From positions 434,001 to 498,000 of the forward strand of contig JACKCG010000001.1 of assembly GCA_020634135.1 (NCBI GenBank): a stretch of DNA of 64,000 bases, read 5' to 3'. The stretch is from Anaerolineaceae bacterium. Lineage in GTDB: Bacteria > Chloroflexota > Anaerolineae > Aggregatilineales > Phototrophicaceae. Below the pieces are notes generated by a model. That model saw only the letters and a program-made list of their open reading frames with translations. It made no database searches and was not told where the DNA came from. Positions 25,980 to 34,011 of the stretch are shown piece after piece (the stretch's first letter is position 1; each line of letters begins with the position of its first letter). The translations under genes and the position numbers were made by a program.

Positions 25980-27019
25980 ACCTGCGCGCCGGCCACAGCA
26001 CGCCGCAGACTGTCGCTGAAAGGCGGGCGGGCGATGCCGTTTTCCGTCACGATCCCCGCTAAATAGCGGTTTGGCGTGACATCAAAGGCTGGGTTGCGGG
26101 CGTGGAAGTGTGGCGGCACAATCGGGTTGCCGTAGGGGGTCAGCACTTCGTCCTTGTTGCGCTCCTCAATCGGAATTTCCGCGCCAGTCGCCAGTGAAAG
26201 GTCAACTGTAGACGTAGGCGCGACACTGTAGAACGGAATCCCATTTTCCTTCGCAAGCACCGCAATCTGATACGTGCCGATCTTGTTGGCGACATCCCCG
26301 TTCGCCGTGATGCGATCCGCGCCGACCAGTACCAGCTTGATTTCGCCTTTTTGCATGTAGTACCCGGCGGCGGTATCCGGCAGGATGTCGTAGCTGATTC
26401 CCAACTGCTCCAGTTCCCACGCGCTCAGACGCGACCCTTGCAGGCGCGGGCGGGTTTCGTCCAGCAGCACATGAAATCGCTTGCCGCTTTCCCAGGCTGC
26501 CCGGATCACGCCCAATGCCGTCCCGTAATCCACCGTCGCCAGCGCCCCGGTATTGCAGTGGTGCAGAACCGTGTCGCCATCCTGAATCAAGACCGCGCCG
26601 TTCGCGCCCATCCGCTGGTTAATCGCCACGTCTGCATCAGCAATCCGCTGTGCTTCATTCAGTAATGCGTCGCGCACACCGTCCGGGTGAGTATAATGCC
26701 CGTTTGCCGCCATCTTCATCATCTGATCTACCGCCCAGGCGAGATTGACGGCAGTGGGGCGGGCATCTTTGAGTACCTGTGCCGCTGTTTGCAAGTCGGT
26801 CAGCAGGGCGGCAACAGTCTCTGCATTACTCTGGCGGGCGGCCAGTGCCATGCCAAAGGCAGCCGAAGCGCCAATGGCGGGGGCGCCGCGCACCGTCATG
26901 TCCGTAATCGCATGTGCTACAGCCTGAAAATCGGGTAAATCCACCAGCGCCAGTTCCCAGGGAATGCGCTTCTGGTCAATCATCCGTACCTGGTTCTGGT
27001 GCCATTCGACAGTTCGCAT
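25976..27019 (-). CDS. mtnA: S-methyl-5-thioribose-1-phosphate isomerase
   Basis: 347 residues. Diagnostic blocks are MTVRGAPAIGASAAFGMALA, HHCNTGALATVDYGTALGV with the catalytic Cys, LVGADRITANGDVANKIGTY with the catalytic Asp, and VAPTSTVD. It isomerises methylthioribose-1-phosphate to the ribulose form in the methionine salvage pathway. AAGGAAG precedes the ATG. The C-terminus overlaps the GH18-like gene by 4 nt. Other methionine-salvage genes (mtnB, C, D) are absent from the window. It sits near ahcY and a nucleoside phosphorylase, consistent with salvage of SAM-derived nucleosides. Confidence 0.95.
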   Translation of the reverse strand: MRTVEWHQNQVRMIDQKRIPWELALVDLPDFQAVAHAITDMTVRGAPAIGASAAFGMALAARQSNAETVAALLTDLQTAAQVLKDARPTAVNLAWAVDQMMKMAANGHYTHPDGVRDALLNEAQRIADADVAINQRMGANGAVLIQDGDTVLHHCNTGALATVDYGTALGVIRAAWESGKRFHVLLDETRPRLQGSRLSAWELEQLGISYDILPDTAAGYYMQKGEIKLVLVGADRITANGDVANKIGTYQIAVLAKENGIPFYSVAPTSTVDLSLATGAEIPIEERNKDEVLTPYGNPIVPPHFHARNPAFDVTPNRYLAGIVTENGIARPPFSDSLRRAVAGAQV

Positions 27020-27057
27020 GGGTCTTCCTTTATCGTGTAATCCTTAAGGCACAATGT

Positions 27058-27777
27058 TCAGGGTGTGATTTCAGTCACAACCTCGATGCCGTTAAGCATC
27101 ATGTGATATAAGAATACCAGATGCAGGAACGTCCCGTCATGGGGTATCGCTCCAATCTCCAGCGCAGTTTCCACCGGCAGGTCGTACGTGTCTACACTAT
27201 TCATCGGTACGATCACACGGATACCCTCCCGCTGGTATTGGTTGGCGCTCAGGCGAACATGCATTGCCAGTTGGTGAGTACACAGGTCGGTGCAGTCCCC
27301 CACGATGATCCAGTTCTTGATATGCGGACGCCCTCGCAGCCAGGCGTCAAAACCTGGCGCCAGCCCGCTGTTAATCGAGTTCTTCTCGATTACCGTGATC
27401 TGGTCGAAAAACGGTAGCGCCTGGAATGCCGCGACTGTCTCTGCTTCTTCCGTACCGCGAATGCAGTGCGGGGCGTATTGCCCGAACTCAACCGCGTTTG
27501 CCGGGTGGGCATCCTGGGTCAGGGCGATGTCACGCACGCCCTGTTCCCACGCCAGTTGGAACAGTTCAACAATCGGTGTGACGATCTGGTTCACACGTGG
27601 CGACGACAATGGCCCAACATTGCAAAAGCCCTTAATCACGTCCACTGATACAATGCCGACACTGGAGGGATCTGTCCTCGTAAGCGTGTGTAGAGAAAGT
27701 GGTTGTAGGCTCTCCTTCCAGGTCAACATCCATGCTACAAAGGATTTGCTCTGTTCAAGAAAGGTGTTAATGTCCAC
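27058..27777 (-). CDS. Isochorismatase/nicotinamidase-family cysteine hydrolase
   Basis: 239 residues beginning at GTG 27777, which has AAGGAG 8 nt upstream. VGIVSVDVIKGFCNVGPL holds the catalytic Asp, FFDQITVIEKNSINSG the Lys, and IIVGDCTDLCTHQLAMHVRL the nucleophilic Cys; DAHPANAVEF carries a metal-binding-type Asp/His. The family includes nicotinamidase, and a nearby nicotinate phosphoribosyltransferase-like gene makes a nicotinamide-to-NAD route attractive. That substrate is inference. The N-terminus is about 40 residues longer than in a typical family member. Confidence 0.85.
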   Translation of the reverse strand: MDINTFLEQSKSFVAWMLTWKESLQPLSLHTLTRTDPSSVGIVSVDVIKGFCNVGPLSSPRVNQIVTPIVELFQLAWEQGVRDIALTQDAHPANAVEFGQYAPHCIRGTEEAETVAAFQALPFFDQITVIEKNSINSGLAPGFDAWLRGRPHIKNWIIVGDCTDLCTHQLAMHVRLSANQYQREGIRVIVPMNSVDTYDLPVETALEIGAIPHDGTFLHLVFLYHMMLNGIEVVTEITP

Positions 27778-27864
27778 AGCCTTGGCTCCTTGACTCTATC
27801 TGCCTTTATTGTAGCAAGTTTCCGGATGTGTTGTCTTGTGCCGGGCGCGGTTCGGGGGGTAACA

Positions 27865-27901
27865 CCAGGCAGTGAGATTAAGTAACATGCCCACTGCCTG
27901 G
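27865..27901. repeat. 10-bp perfect inverted repeat
   Basis: CCAGGCAGTG and CACTGCCTGG face each other across 17 nt, between the dsbA-like gene and the isochorismatase-family gene, both on the minus strand. There is no U-tract on either side, so a terminator is not well supported; protein binding or mRNA stabilisation is possible. Confidence 0.55.
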
Positions 27902-27911
27902 GCGAAATTGA

Positions 27912-28604
27912 CTACTGGTACGATTGCATGACCGATTGCAGGATTTCATACGGGATGCCGCCGCGATTCAGTACCTGGCCGCCGATATTCATCCAGGAAA
28001 GTTCTCCATCCCCGACACGAATCATGACTGCCGGTGTGCCTTGTACCCCAACGGACGCGGCCACATTGGTATCCGTGATATACTGCCTGGCGGTGGACGT
28101 GCATTGCAACAGGTCGGAATAACTAATATCAATCCGGTCAGCGATCACCCGCCCGACTTCCTCATAACGCCCGGCTCGTGCATATTCAAAAATGACGTTG
28201 TGGGTATCCCAGAAGCTGCCCGGTTGCAGGTCGCCAGCGCACTCGGCCAGTTGTGCCAGATGTTCCCGGTATGGTGAACTCGTCCCGCCGATCATACGGT
28301 ACTCCAGGCGGGCCAACCCGGTTACGACGTAGTTCTGAACGAACTGGTCAATCGTTTCCTCGTAATCCTGGCAGTGTGGGCAGGTGAAATCAGCGAACTC
28401 CACAATCGTAATGGGTGCAGCCGGATTGCCGATCACAAACGCGCCGTCTTCGGTACGCTCCTGCGGAACCTGCGAAAAAGCGACTTCACTTGAGACGGAC
28501 GGCGTTGTATTGCTGCTGAGGATGATGACCCCCACCACCGCCAGCACCGCGACGACAGCGACAACCGCGACAATAAGCGTATTCTGGTTACGTTTTTCGT
28601 TCAT
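27912..28604 (-). CDS. DsbA-family thioredoxin-fold protein, membrane anchored
   Basis: 230 residues. A single N-terminal helix (about residues 8-29, Ala/Val rich) anchors it, then a DsbA/DsbG-like domain: TIVEFADFTCPHCQDYEETI with the CPHC redox site, a helical insert with QLAECAGDLQPGSFWDTHNV and the cis-Pro loop VGVQGTPAVMIRVG. It should form or isomerise disulfides outside the membrane. Additional cysteines lie in the insert (AECAGD) and near LLQCTS. Alone on its strand, divergent from the deoA-like gene. A disulfide reoxidising partner (DsbB or VKOR) is not in the window. Confidence 0.92.
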   Translation of the reverse strand: MNEKRNQNTLIVAVVAVVAVLAVVGVIILSSNTTPSVSSEVAFSQVPQERTEDGAFVIGNPAAPITIVEFADFTCPHCQDYEETIDQFVQNYVVTGLARLEYRMIGGTSSPYREHLAQLAECAGDLQPGSFWDTHNVIFEYARAGRYEEVGRVIADRIDISYSDLLQCTSTARQYITDTNVAASVGVQGTPAVMIRVGDGELSWMNIGGQVLNRGGIPYEILQSVMQSYQ

Positions 28605-28747
28605 GAAATGGTTGAGCCTTTCCTATGCTGTTTTTAGGAAAGAATTGTCGCGTATCTTTGTCCACTTCTCAAGTTAGAGTTATATTAATGCGTACCGGCT
28701 GCCACATTTTTACTAAACAGGGTAGTCTCTACAGGAAAAGGATTTAG

Positions 28748-30070
28748 ATGATGCGGGCTGTTGATGTAATCGCCAAAAAACGGGATGGATTGCCGCTGAC
28801 AAAGGCAGAAATAGACTGGTTCATCGCCGCCTATACACGCGGTGACCTGCCGGATTACCAGGCGTCAGCTTTCCTGATGGCGGTCTTCCTGCGCGGTATG
28901 ACTCGTGAAGAAACGGTCAACCTGACTCTAGCGATGGCACATTCCGGTGACATTCTGGATTTATCCGACATCATCCCTTATGCGGTGGACAAGCATTCAT
29001 CCGGTGGGGTAGGTGATAAAACTACGCTGGTCGTGCTGCCGCTGGTGGCTGCTTGTGGCGTGCGCGTGGCGAAGATGAGCGGGCGCGGCCTGGGTTTTTC
29101 CGGTGGCACGCTGGACAAAATGGAAGCGATTGCCGGTTACAATGTGAATCTGACAGAGACCGAGTTTCGTGCTGCGGTGGGGCGTACTGGCCTGGTACTA
29201 GCCGGTCAGACGCGAGAACTCGCCCCCGCCGACGGTAAATTCTATGCGCTTCGCGATGTGACAGCCACCGTGCCCTGCCTGCCGCTCATCGCCAGCAGTA
29301 TCATGAGCAAGAAAATTGCTGCCGGGGCGAATGGTATCGTCCTGGATGTGAAGGCCGGGCGCGGCGCATTCATGAACACGGTTGAGTCGGCGCGGGAACT
29401 GGCACAGATTATGGTAGACATTGGTGTGGATGCCGGGCGTGACATGACGGCGGTGATTTCCGACATGAATCAGCCATTAGGTGTGGCCGTTGGCAATGCA
29501 CTGGAAGTTGTCGAAGCGATTGAGACGCTCCGAGGCGGTGGCCCGGCAGACTTCCGTGAACACTGCTTGCATGTCGCAGTCCACATGCTGCGTCTGGCAG
29601 GGCAGGGCGCAAAGTGGACCGACACCGACGAAGCACGAAAGTTGTTAGAGCATTACTTGAACAATGGCGCAGCGCTGTCGAAGTTCAAGGAGATGGTTGC
29701 CGGGCAGGGTGGCGATGTCGCCATGGTGGATAACCCGGCGCTGCTGCCCCAGGCTGCCCTGGTTGAGGAGGTAAGTGTGGTGCAGTCAGGCCATATTGCC
29801 CAGGTTGCCGCCGACCAGATTGGCATTGCTGCCTCGGAGCTGGGCGCAGGCCGCGAGAAAAAAGGTGATTTGATTGATCTGGCTGTCGGCCTCAAAGTGT
29901 ACGTCAAAGTGGGTGATAGGGTCACAGCCGGCGCGCCGCTGGCAACGATTTACGCAAATGACGCCGCGAAACTGGCCTCATGTCGGGAGCGCCTGACCGG
30001 CGCCATCACCTACAGCCCGACGCCGGTAGAACCGCTGCCATTATTTTATGACACCCTCTACGGGAATTAG
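28748..30070 (+). CDS. pdp: Pyrimidine-nucleoside (thymidine) phosphorylase
   Basis: 440 residues. AAGG lies 7 nt before ATG 28748. MRAVDVIAKKRDGLPLTKAE and YAVDKHSSGGVGDKTTLVVL are the N-terminal blocks; SGRGLGFSGGTLDKMEAI is the family signature; the C-terminal domain with KKGDLIDLAVGLKVYVKVGD closes the fold. It phosphorolyses thymidine or uridine to base and deoxyribose/ribose-1-phosphate. Pyn/Pdp and DeoA are hard to separate by eye; length fits either. Its last 30 nt overlap the 3' end of the convergent lipoprotein gene. Confidence 0.94.
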   Translation: MMRAVDVIAKKRDGLPLTKAEIDWFIAAYTRGDLPDYQASAFLMAVFLRGMTREETVNLTLAMAHSGDILDLSDIIPYAVDKHSSGGVGDKTTLVVLPLVAACGVRVAKMSGRGLGFSGGTLDKMEAIAGYNVNLTETEFRAAVGRTGLVLAGQTRELAPADGKFYALRDVTATVPCLPLIASSIMSKKIAAGANGIVLDVKAGRGAFMNTVESARELAQIMVDIGVDAGRDMTAVISDMNQPLGVAVGNALEVVEAIETLRGGGPADFREHCLHVAVHMLRLAGQGAKWTDTDEARKLLEHYLNNGAALSKFKEMVAGQGGDVAMVDNPALLPQAALVEEVSVVQSGHIAQVAADQIGIAASELGAGREKKGDLIDLAVGLKVYVKVGDRVTAGAPLATIYANDAAKLASCRERLTGAITYSPTPVEPLPLFYDTLYGN

Positions 30071-30886
30071 CTGTCCATCAGCGTTGTAGCGGTAGATATT
30101 AACCGGCGCATCCGCCCAGAACTGATTCTCAAAGCGGATAGTGCCGTTGAGGCCGGTATAATCAATATGTGCAATCGCATCTCTGGCGGCAGCCCGGTTG
30201 TCCTGCGCCGCCCCGGCAAAGGCGATCCGGGTTGCATCGTATGTCAGGGTTGCCAGCAGCCCTGGTTCCGGTACGAACAGTCCGCTGTTCCGGTAACGCT
30301 CGGCGAAGGCCGTGTCTGGTAGGCTCGCGCTGGAGTAAATGGTAATATTCTCCAGGTGGCTTGTCAGTCTCGGAAACTGCGCTAATGCGAACACCTCACC
30401 GCCAACAACTGGCTGAGTCAGCGTGGCGGCCTCAATCACATCGGTCTTGGGCGTTGTATGTGCCGCGTCAACAAGCCCATTCGCCAGTTTGAACACGGTA
30501 TTGGTCTCCGGGTATGCATACCAATCCCCGATAATCAGCGCCGGAACATCGCCCAAAGCGATTTGGGTTTCTGCTGAGGTGGCGGCAAAGCCTGTGAGCA
30601 AAACGGCTTTAACCAGTGGGTCGCGCGCCAGTGCTCGCGCCCGGCTAGCTGCGCTCTCAGGAGTGCCTCCGTCGTCAATGACGATCAGTTCCACCTGGGT
30701 AAGACCTGCATCCTGTGCTGCCAGCCGTGCCGCGTACAGCGCGTTATAACCCACTTCCTGATACCGCCCCTCGAATGGCCCCAGCAGTGCCACCCGCCCG
30801 GTCACATCGAATGAGCGTGGGGCGCACCCCGCCAGCAGCAAAAACCCCGCCAGCACGATTGCTGTCCTCCACCATTTAGCAGCCAT
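30041..30886 (-). CDS. Lipoprotein resembling periplasmic ligand-binding proteins (type I fold)
   Basis: 281 residues from ATG 30886; the frame extends to 30904, but only the inner ATG has an AGGA upstream. The signal ends in the lipobox LLAGC. VALLGPFEGRYQEVGYNALYAARLAAQDAG and LIVIDDGGTPESAASRARAL (each under 20 residues in its conserved core) resemble branched-chain amino-acid-binding receptors, but the protein is shorter than the usual 380 residues, suggesting a reduced or one-lobe-lacking form. No ABC transporter genes adjoin it. Start overlaps the mltG stop, so it is coupled to mltG. Ligand unknown. Confidence 0.65.
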   Translation of the reverse strand: MAAKWWRTAIVLAGFLLLAGCAPRSFDVTGRVALLGPFEGRYQEVGYNALYAARLAAQDAGLTQVELIVIDDGGTPESAASRARALARDPLVKAVLLTGFAATSAETQIALGDVPALIIGDWYAYPETNTVFKLANGLVDAAHTTPKTDVIEAATLTQPVVGGEVFALAQFPRLTSHLENITIYSSASLPDTAFAERYRNSGLFVPEPGLLATLTYDATRIAFAGAAQDNRAAARDAIAHIDYTGLNGTIRFENQFWADAPVNIYRYNADGQLIPVEGVIK

Positions 30887-31979
30887 TACCCAGGTGTTCC
30901 TCATAGGTTGTGGCGAAGGTGTGGTAACCGTCCGGGCTGCAATCGGCGCGGAAGTAGAAGTAACTCGACTCAGCAGGGTAGGCGGCGGCGCGGATAGCCG
31001 AAAGTCCGGGACTGCTGATCGGCCCCGGTGGCAGGCCGTAATTCAGGTAAGTGTTATAGGGCGAGACCACGCTGGTATACTCGGCAGCGCTGATTCCCGG
31101 CCACCAGCGACCACCGCGAAAGCCGATAGCGTATTGTACGGTAGGGTCGGCGTCGAGCTTCATACCATTCGCCAGCCGGTTATGGTATACGCTGGCGATG
31201 AGCGGGTGTTCGTCTGCGTGAACTGCCTCGCGCTGGACAATCGAGGCAACCGTCACGATTTCGTATAGTGAAAATCCATCCGCCACCGCATCAGCCACAA
31301 GCTGTGTGCCGACCTGTTCACGGAATGTCTGGGTCAGAATGTCCCGCAGCATCAGTGGAGTGATTTCTGCCGGAAGCTGATAGGTATCCGGGAACAGGAA
31401 CCCTTCAAGCGATGCGCCCGGCGGCAGCCCGGCGTAGGCCATGAAATCCGGCTCTACCAGCCCGTTCGCGCCAACGACAGCCAGGAAATCCGCCCCGGAA
31501 AACCCGAAATACGGATTATCGTCAATTGCCGCCGCGATCTCTTCCAACCGCCATCCTTCCAGGATGCGGAACGGGAACTGGCTGTTGCTCGAATCGGTGA
31601 GCGCCAGAGCAATCTGTGGTATGGTCTGTGTCTGGTAGAGGAAATACGTCCCGGCTTCAATTTGCCTGTCGAGTTCATTTGCCCGCAGATAATCCACGAA
31701 CAACTGCCCGTCCAGGATAAGCGCCCACGATACCAGCCGGTCTGCGATGATTTTCGGCGTATCGCCCGGCTCGATTACGAAGCGTACCGGGGAATCATCG
31801 AATCCCGCAGGCGTGAGCAGGTCGTCTTGCCGCGAGGAGAGTGAATACCGGATGAGGGCAGTCTGAGCGAAGTCAATAATCTCATCTCCCCACAGGATGA
31901 ACGCGACGCCGCCGATGACCAGCGCCACAAATCCCAGCAGCAGAATCCCTACCACAATGACCCGTATTGTCCGTCCCAT
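30876..31979 (-). CDS. mltG: Endolytic transglycosylase MltG
   Basis: 367 residues. One N-terminal membrane helix (about 7-28), a LysM-like region, then the YceG domain: EGWRLEEIAAAID, EGFLFPDTYQLP, VASIVQREAVHADEHPLIAS with the catalytic Glu, YHNRLANGMKLDADPTVQY and GLPPGPISSPGLSAIRAA. It cuts nascent peptidoglycan glycan strands at the membrane and limits their length. AGGAG lies 6 nt upstream. The gene order baseplate-J-like, ruvX, mltG matches the frequent bacterial ruvX-mltG neighbourhood. Confidence 0.95.
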   Translation of the reverse strand: MGRTIRVIVVGILLLGFVALVIGGVAFILWGDEIIDFAQTALIRYSLSSRQDDLLTPAGFDDSPVRFVIEPGDTPKIIADRLVSWALILDGQLFVDYLRANELDRQIEAGTYFLYQTQTIPQIALALTDSSNSQFPFRILEGWRLEEIAAAIDDNPYFGFSGADFLAVVGANGLVEPDFMAYAGLPPGASLEGFLFPDTYQLPAEITPLMLRDILTQTFREQVGTQLVADAVADGFSLYEIVTVASIVQREAVHADEHPLIASVYHNRLANGMKLDADPTVQYAIGFRGGRWWPGISAAEYTSVVSPYNTYLNYGLPPGPISSPGLSAIRAAAYPAESSYFYFRADCSPDGYHTFATTYEEHLGNGC

Positions 31980-31988
31980 GCAGTGCTC

Positions 31989-32444
31989 CTAATTCACTCG
32001 GGATTGGGGTGGCGGGTCGGCCAGGCCGTCACGCACCGCGTTCAGGTAACTCTGCAAAATCAACCGCGCTGCCAGGTCATCAATGGGGTCTCGGACACCG
32101 CGTTTCTGGCGAATCGCAACCTCGCGGGCATCTTCGCTCGTCAGACTCTCATCCCACAGCAAAACCGGCAGCGTATGGGTTTCACTGAACCGCTCGACCC
32201 ACAGTCGGACGGTATCCGCCTGGGTATGCTGACCTGGTTCCGCCATGTGGTTCAGGGGGAGGCCGACTACGATTCCGACGACCTCATTTTCTGCGGCAAT
32301 TCGGTTGATTTCGGCAAAATCCTCCTGCCTGGAGCGCCGATGAATGACGCTGAGTTCTCGCGCTACCAGTCCCGATGAGTCGCTGACTGCCAGGCCGATG
32401 CGCTTCAGTCCATGATCGATTCCGAGCAAGCGTCCATGAATCAT
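31989..32444 (-). CDS. ruvX: Putative pre-16S rRNA nuclease / Holliday junction resolvase YqgF
   Basis: 151 residues, RNase H-like fold. LLGIDHGLKRIGLAVSDSSG gives the first catalytic Asp, GIVVGLPLNHMAEPG the GLP motif, and LLWDESLTSEDAREVAI the second acidic pair, ending with DPIDDLAARLILQSYL. Family members process pre-16S rRNA ends. Its ATG overlaps the TGA of the baseplate-J-like gene (ATGA). Confidence 0.94.
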   Translation of the reverse strand: MIHGRLLGIDHGLKRIGLAVSDSSGLVARELSVIHRRSRQEDFAEINRIAAENEVVGIVVGLPLNHMAEPGQHTQADTVRLWVERFSETHTLPVLLWDESLTSEDAREVAIRQKRGVRDPIDDLAARLILQSYLNAVRDGLADPPPQSRVN

Positions 32445-34003
32445 GGTGTCGTTTCCTGAATCACAAACGCGATCCGTGTCGGCAGCAGGGGAAGACGATC
32501 TATCCAGTCCGGCGTAATCGTGATGACCGGGGATGTGCCTTCTTTCAGGTCGAGTTCGCCCATTAAGTAGGCACTCGCCTCGTCCAGCGGTCTGCCTGCC
32601 AAACGTTCCTTGAGGATATCTGTATCCACTTCGGCTGTCACCCGCCCGCTGCCGGTCATCGAGAAAGTGATACGCCCTTGGGGATCAATGTTCACTACCG
32701 GCCCGACCTCATACGCTACCGGGTTTTCCGGGCTGAGCACCCGCCCGCGCGGAATTTGCTGGGATAAACGCGCTAACACCACCTGCTGTCCTAAGAGCTG
32801 GTCAATCGCTGAGGCTTCCACAATGACCTGCATCGTCAGCGTCAGGGTATCGGCCACATCGCCTGTGTTGGCGCTGTAGCTTGTCCAGTCCGCCCGTTCT
32901 TCTGCGATGTGGATCGTCTCAAAAATAATGGACTGGGTTTCACTCAGGCGCGGGCGCATCTCGATAAATGCCCGCGATTGAAGCTGCTGGCGCACCGTAT
33001 CTGCTAATCGCTCTTTATCTTCCTGGCTGACCACGCGCACGACCCGATTTTCACCGCCGCTGGTGGGCGCTAAATTGCGCACTGTCACGTTGTTCGCCAG
33101 TGGGCCGATTACGGTATTAATCAGCCCGCTTTCAACGTTGCCCGCGTCGCCGGACGCATTCTGAAGTGCTTCAATCGGAACCTCAATTTGCAGACCAACA
33201 CCCGCCGCCAGTTCCGCCGTCTGACTGGTGCGAAACTGGATTGGCGTTCCGGCGCTGGTGCTGACCACCGTCCCCGCCGGGATACTCACCGTGTTATTTG
33301 TCTGGTTGATGAATACCACCGAGCCGCTGGCTGGGAAAGCGCCAAGGTCTTGTGTGCCGGTGGTTTCCAGTGTGCCTGTTTCCTCCACCTGGACACGTAG
33401 CGTCGTTGCGCGAATAACCGCGTTTTCGACATCCACCCCCGCCGCTTGTGGGTCAGCGACCAGTTCCACAGTCTGCGTGATGAGACTCTGTGCCGGGGTG
33501 AGCGTGATAGTCGCTGTTGGGACGACCACATACAACAGCCCGCCGAGCAGCAGCACCACTACGGCCAGAACCGCCAACCGGATGAGCCAGCGCCGCCGCC
33601 TGCGCCCAGGGGTGTCTTCATCGGCGCCAACACGGCTGGCAACCTCTTTGAGTTCTTCTGCTTCCGGTTCGTTTTTGGGGCGCTGGAAACGATTGGTGAA
33701 GACTTTTGATCGTCCCCGCTGCCAGCGTCCCCGTTCGCTCGCGCCAATCGTCTCAAATGTGCTGATATTCAGTTCGTTGGCATGGCGAATCACCAGTGAG
33801 TCGTGAGTAACGAGTGCCAGTCGGATTGCCCGGCGCATGGCTTCCCGCTGGATCAGCACCAGATCGAGCTTGCGCGTCAGAATCGTGCCTTCTTCCGGCC
33901 AGATCAGCAGCACCCGTTCGCCGCGCAGGAATGAGAGCCGGTCACGAACCGAATTGGCATCATCCCCGGTTTCAAGTTGGACGTAGAGCGGTTTCTTGGA
34001 CAT
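32441..34003 (-). CDS. Baseplate-J-like membrane-anchored protein
   Basis: 520 residues. An N-terminal cytoplasmic part (1-130; begins LYVQLETGDDANSVRDRLSF and contains LIWPEEGTILTRKLDL) is followed by a basic stretch RRRRRWLIR, one helix (about 140-160), and an extracytoplasmic beta-rich region with segments GSVVFINQTNNTVSIPAGTV and NTVIGPLANNVTVRNL, which match baseplate J/gp47-type repeats. No phage structural genes are nearby, so this is a cellular protein that shares the fold. Coupled with ruvX by a 4-nt overlap and 8 nt from alaS. Function unknown. Confidence 0.7.
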   Translation of the reverse strand: MSKKPLYVQLETGDDANSVRDRLSFLRGERVLLIWPEEGTILTRKLDLVLIQREAMRRAIRLALVTHDSLVIRHANELNISTFETIGASERGRWQRGRSKVFTNRFQRPKNEPEAEELKEVASRVGADEDTPGRRRRRWLIRLAVLAVVVLLLGGLLYVVVPTATITLTPAQSLITQTVELVADPQAAGVDVENAVIRATTLRVQVEETGTLETTGTQDLGAFPASGSVVFINQTNNTVSIPAGTVVSTSAGTPIQFRTSQTAELAAGVGLQIEVPIEALQNASGDAGNVESGLINTVIGPLANNVTVRNLAPTSGGENRVVRVVSQEDKERLADTVRQQLQSRAFIEMRPRLSETQSIIFETIHIAEERADWTSYSANTGDVADTLTLTMQVIVEASAIDQLLGQQVVLARLSQQIPRGRVLSPENPVAYEVGPVVNIDPQGRITFSMTGSGRVTAEVDTDILKERLAGRPLDEASAYLMGELDLKEGTSPVITITPDWIDRLPLLPTRIAFVIQETTP

Positions 34004-34011
34004 TGGCGTTC

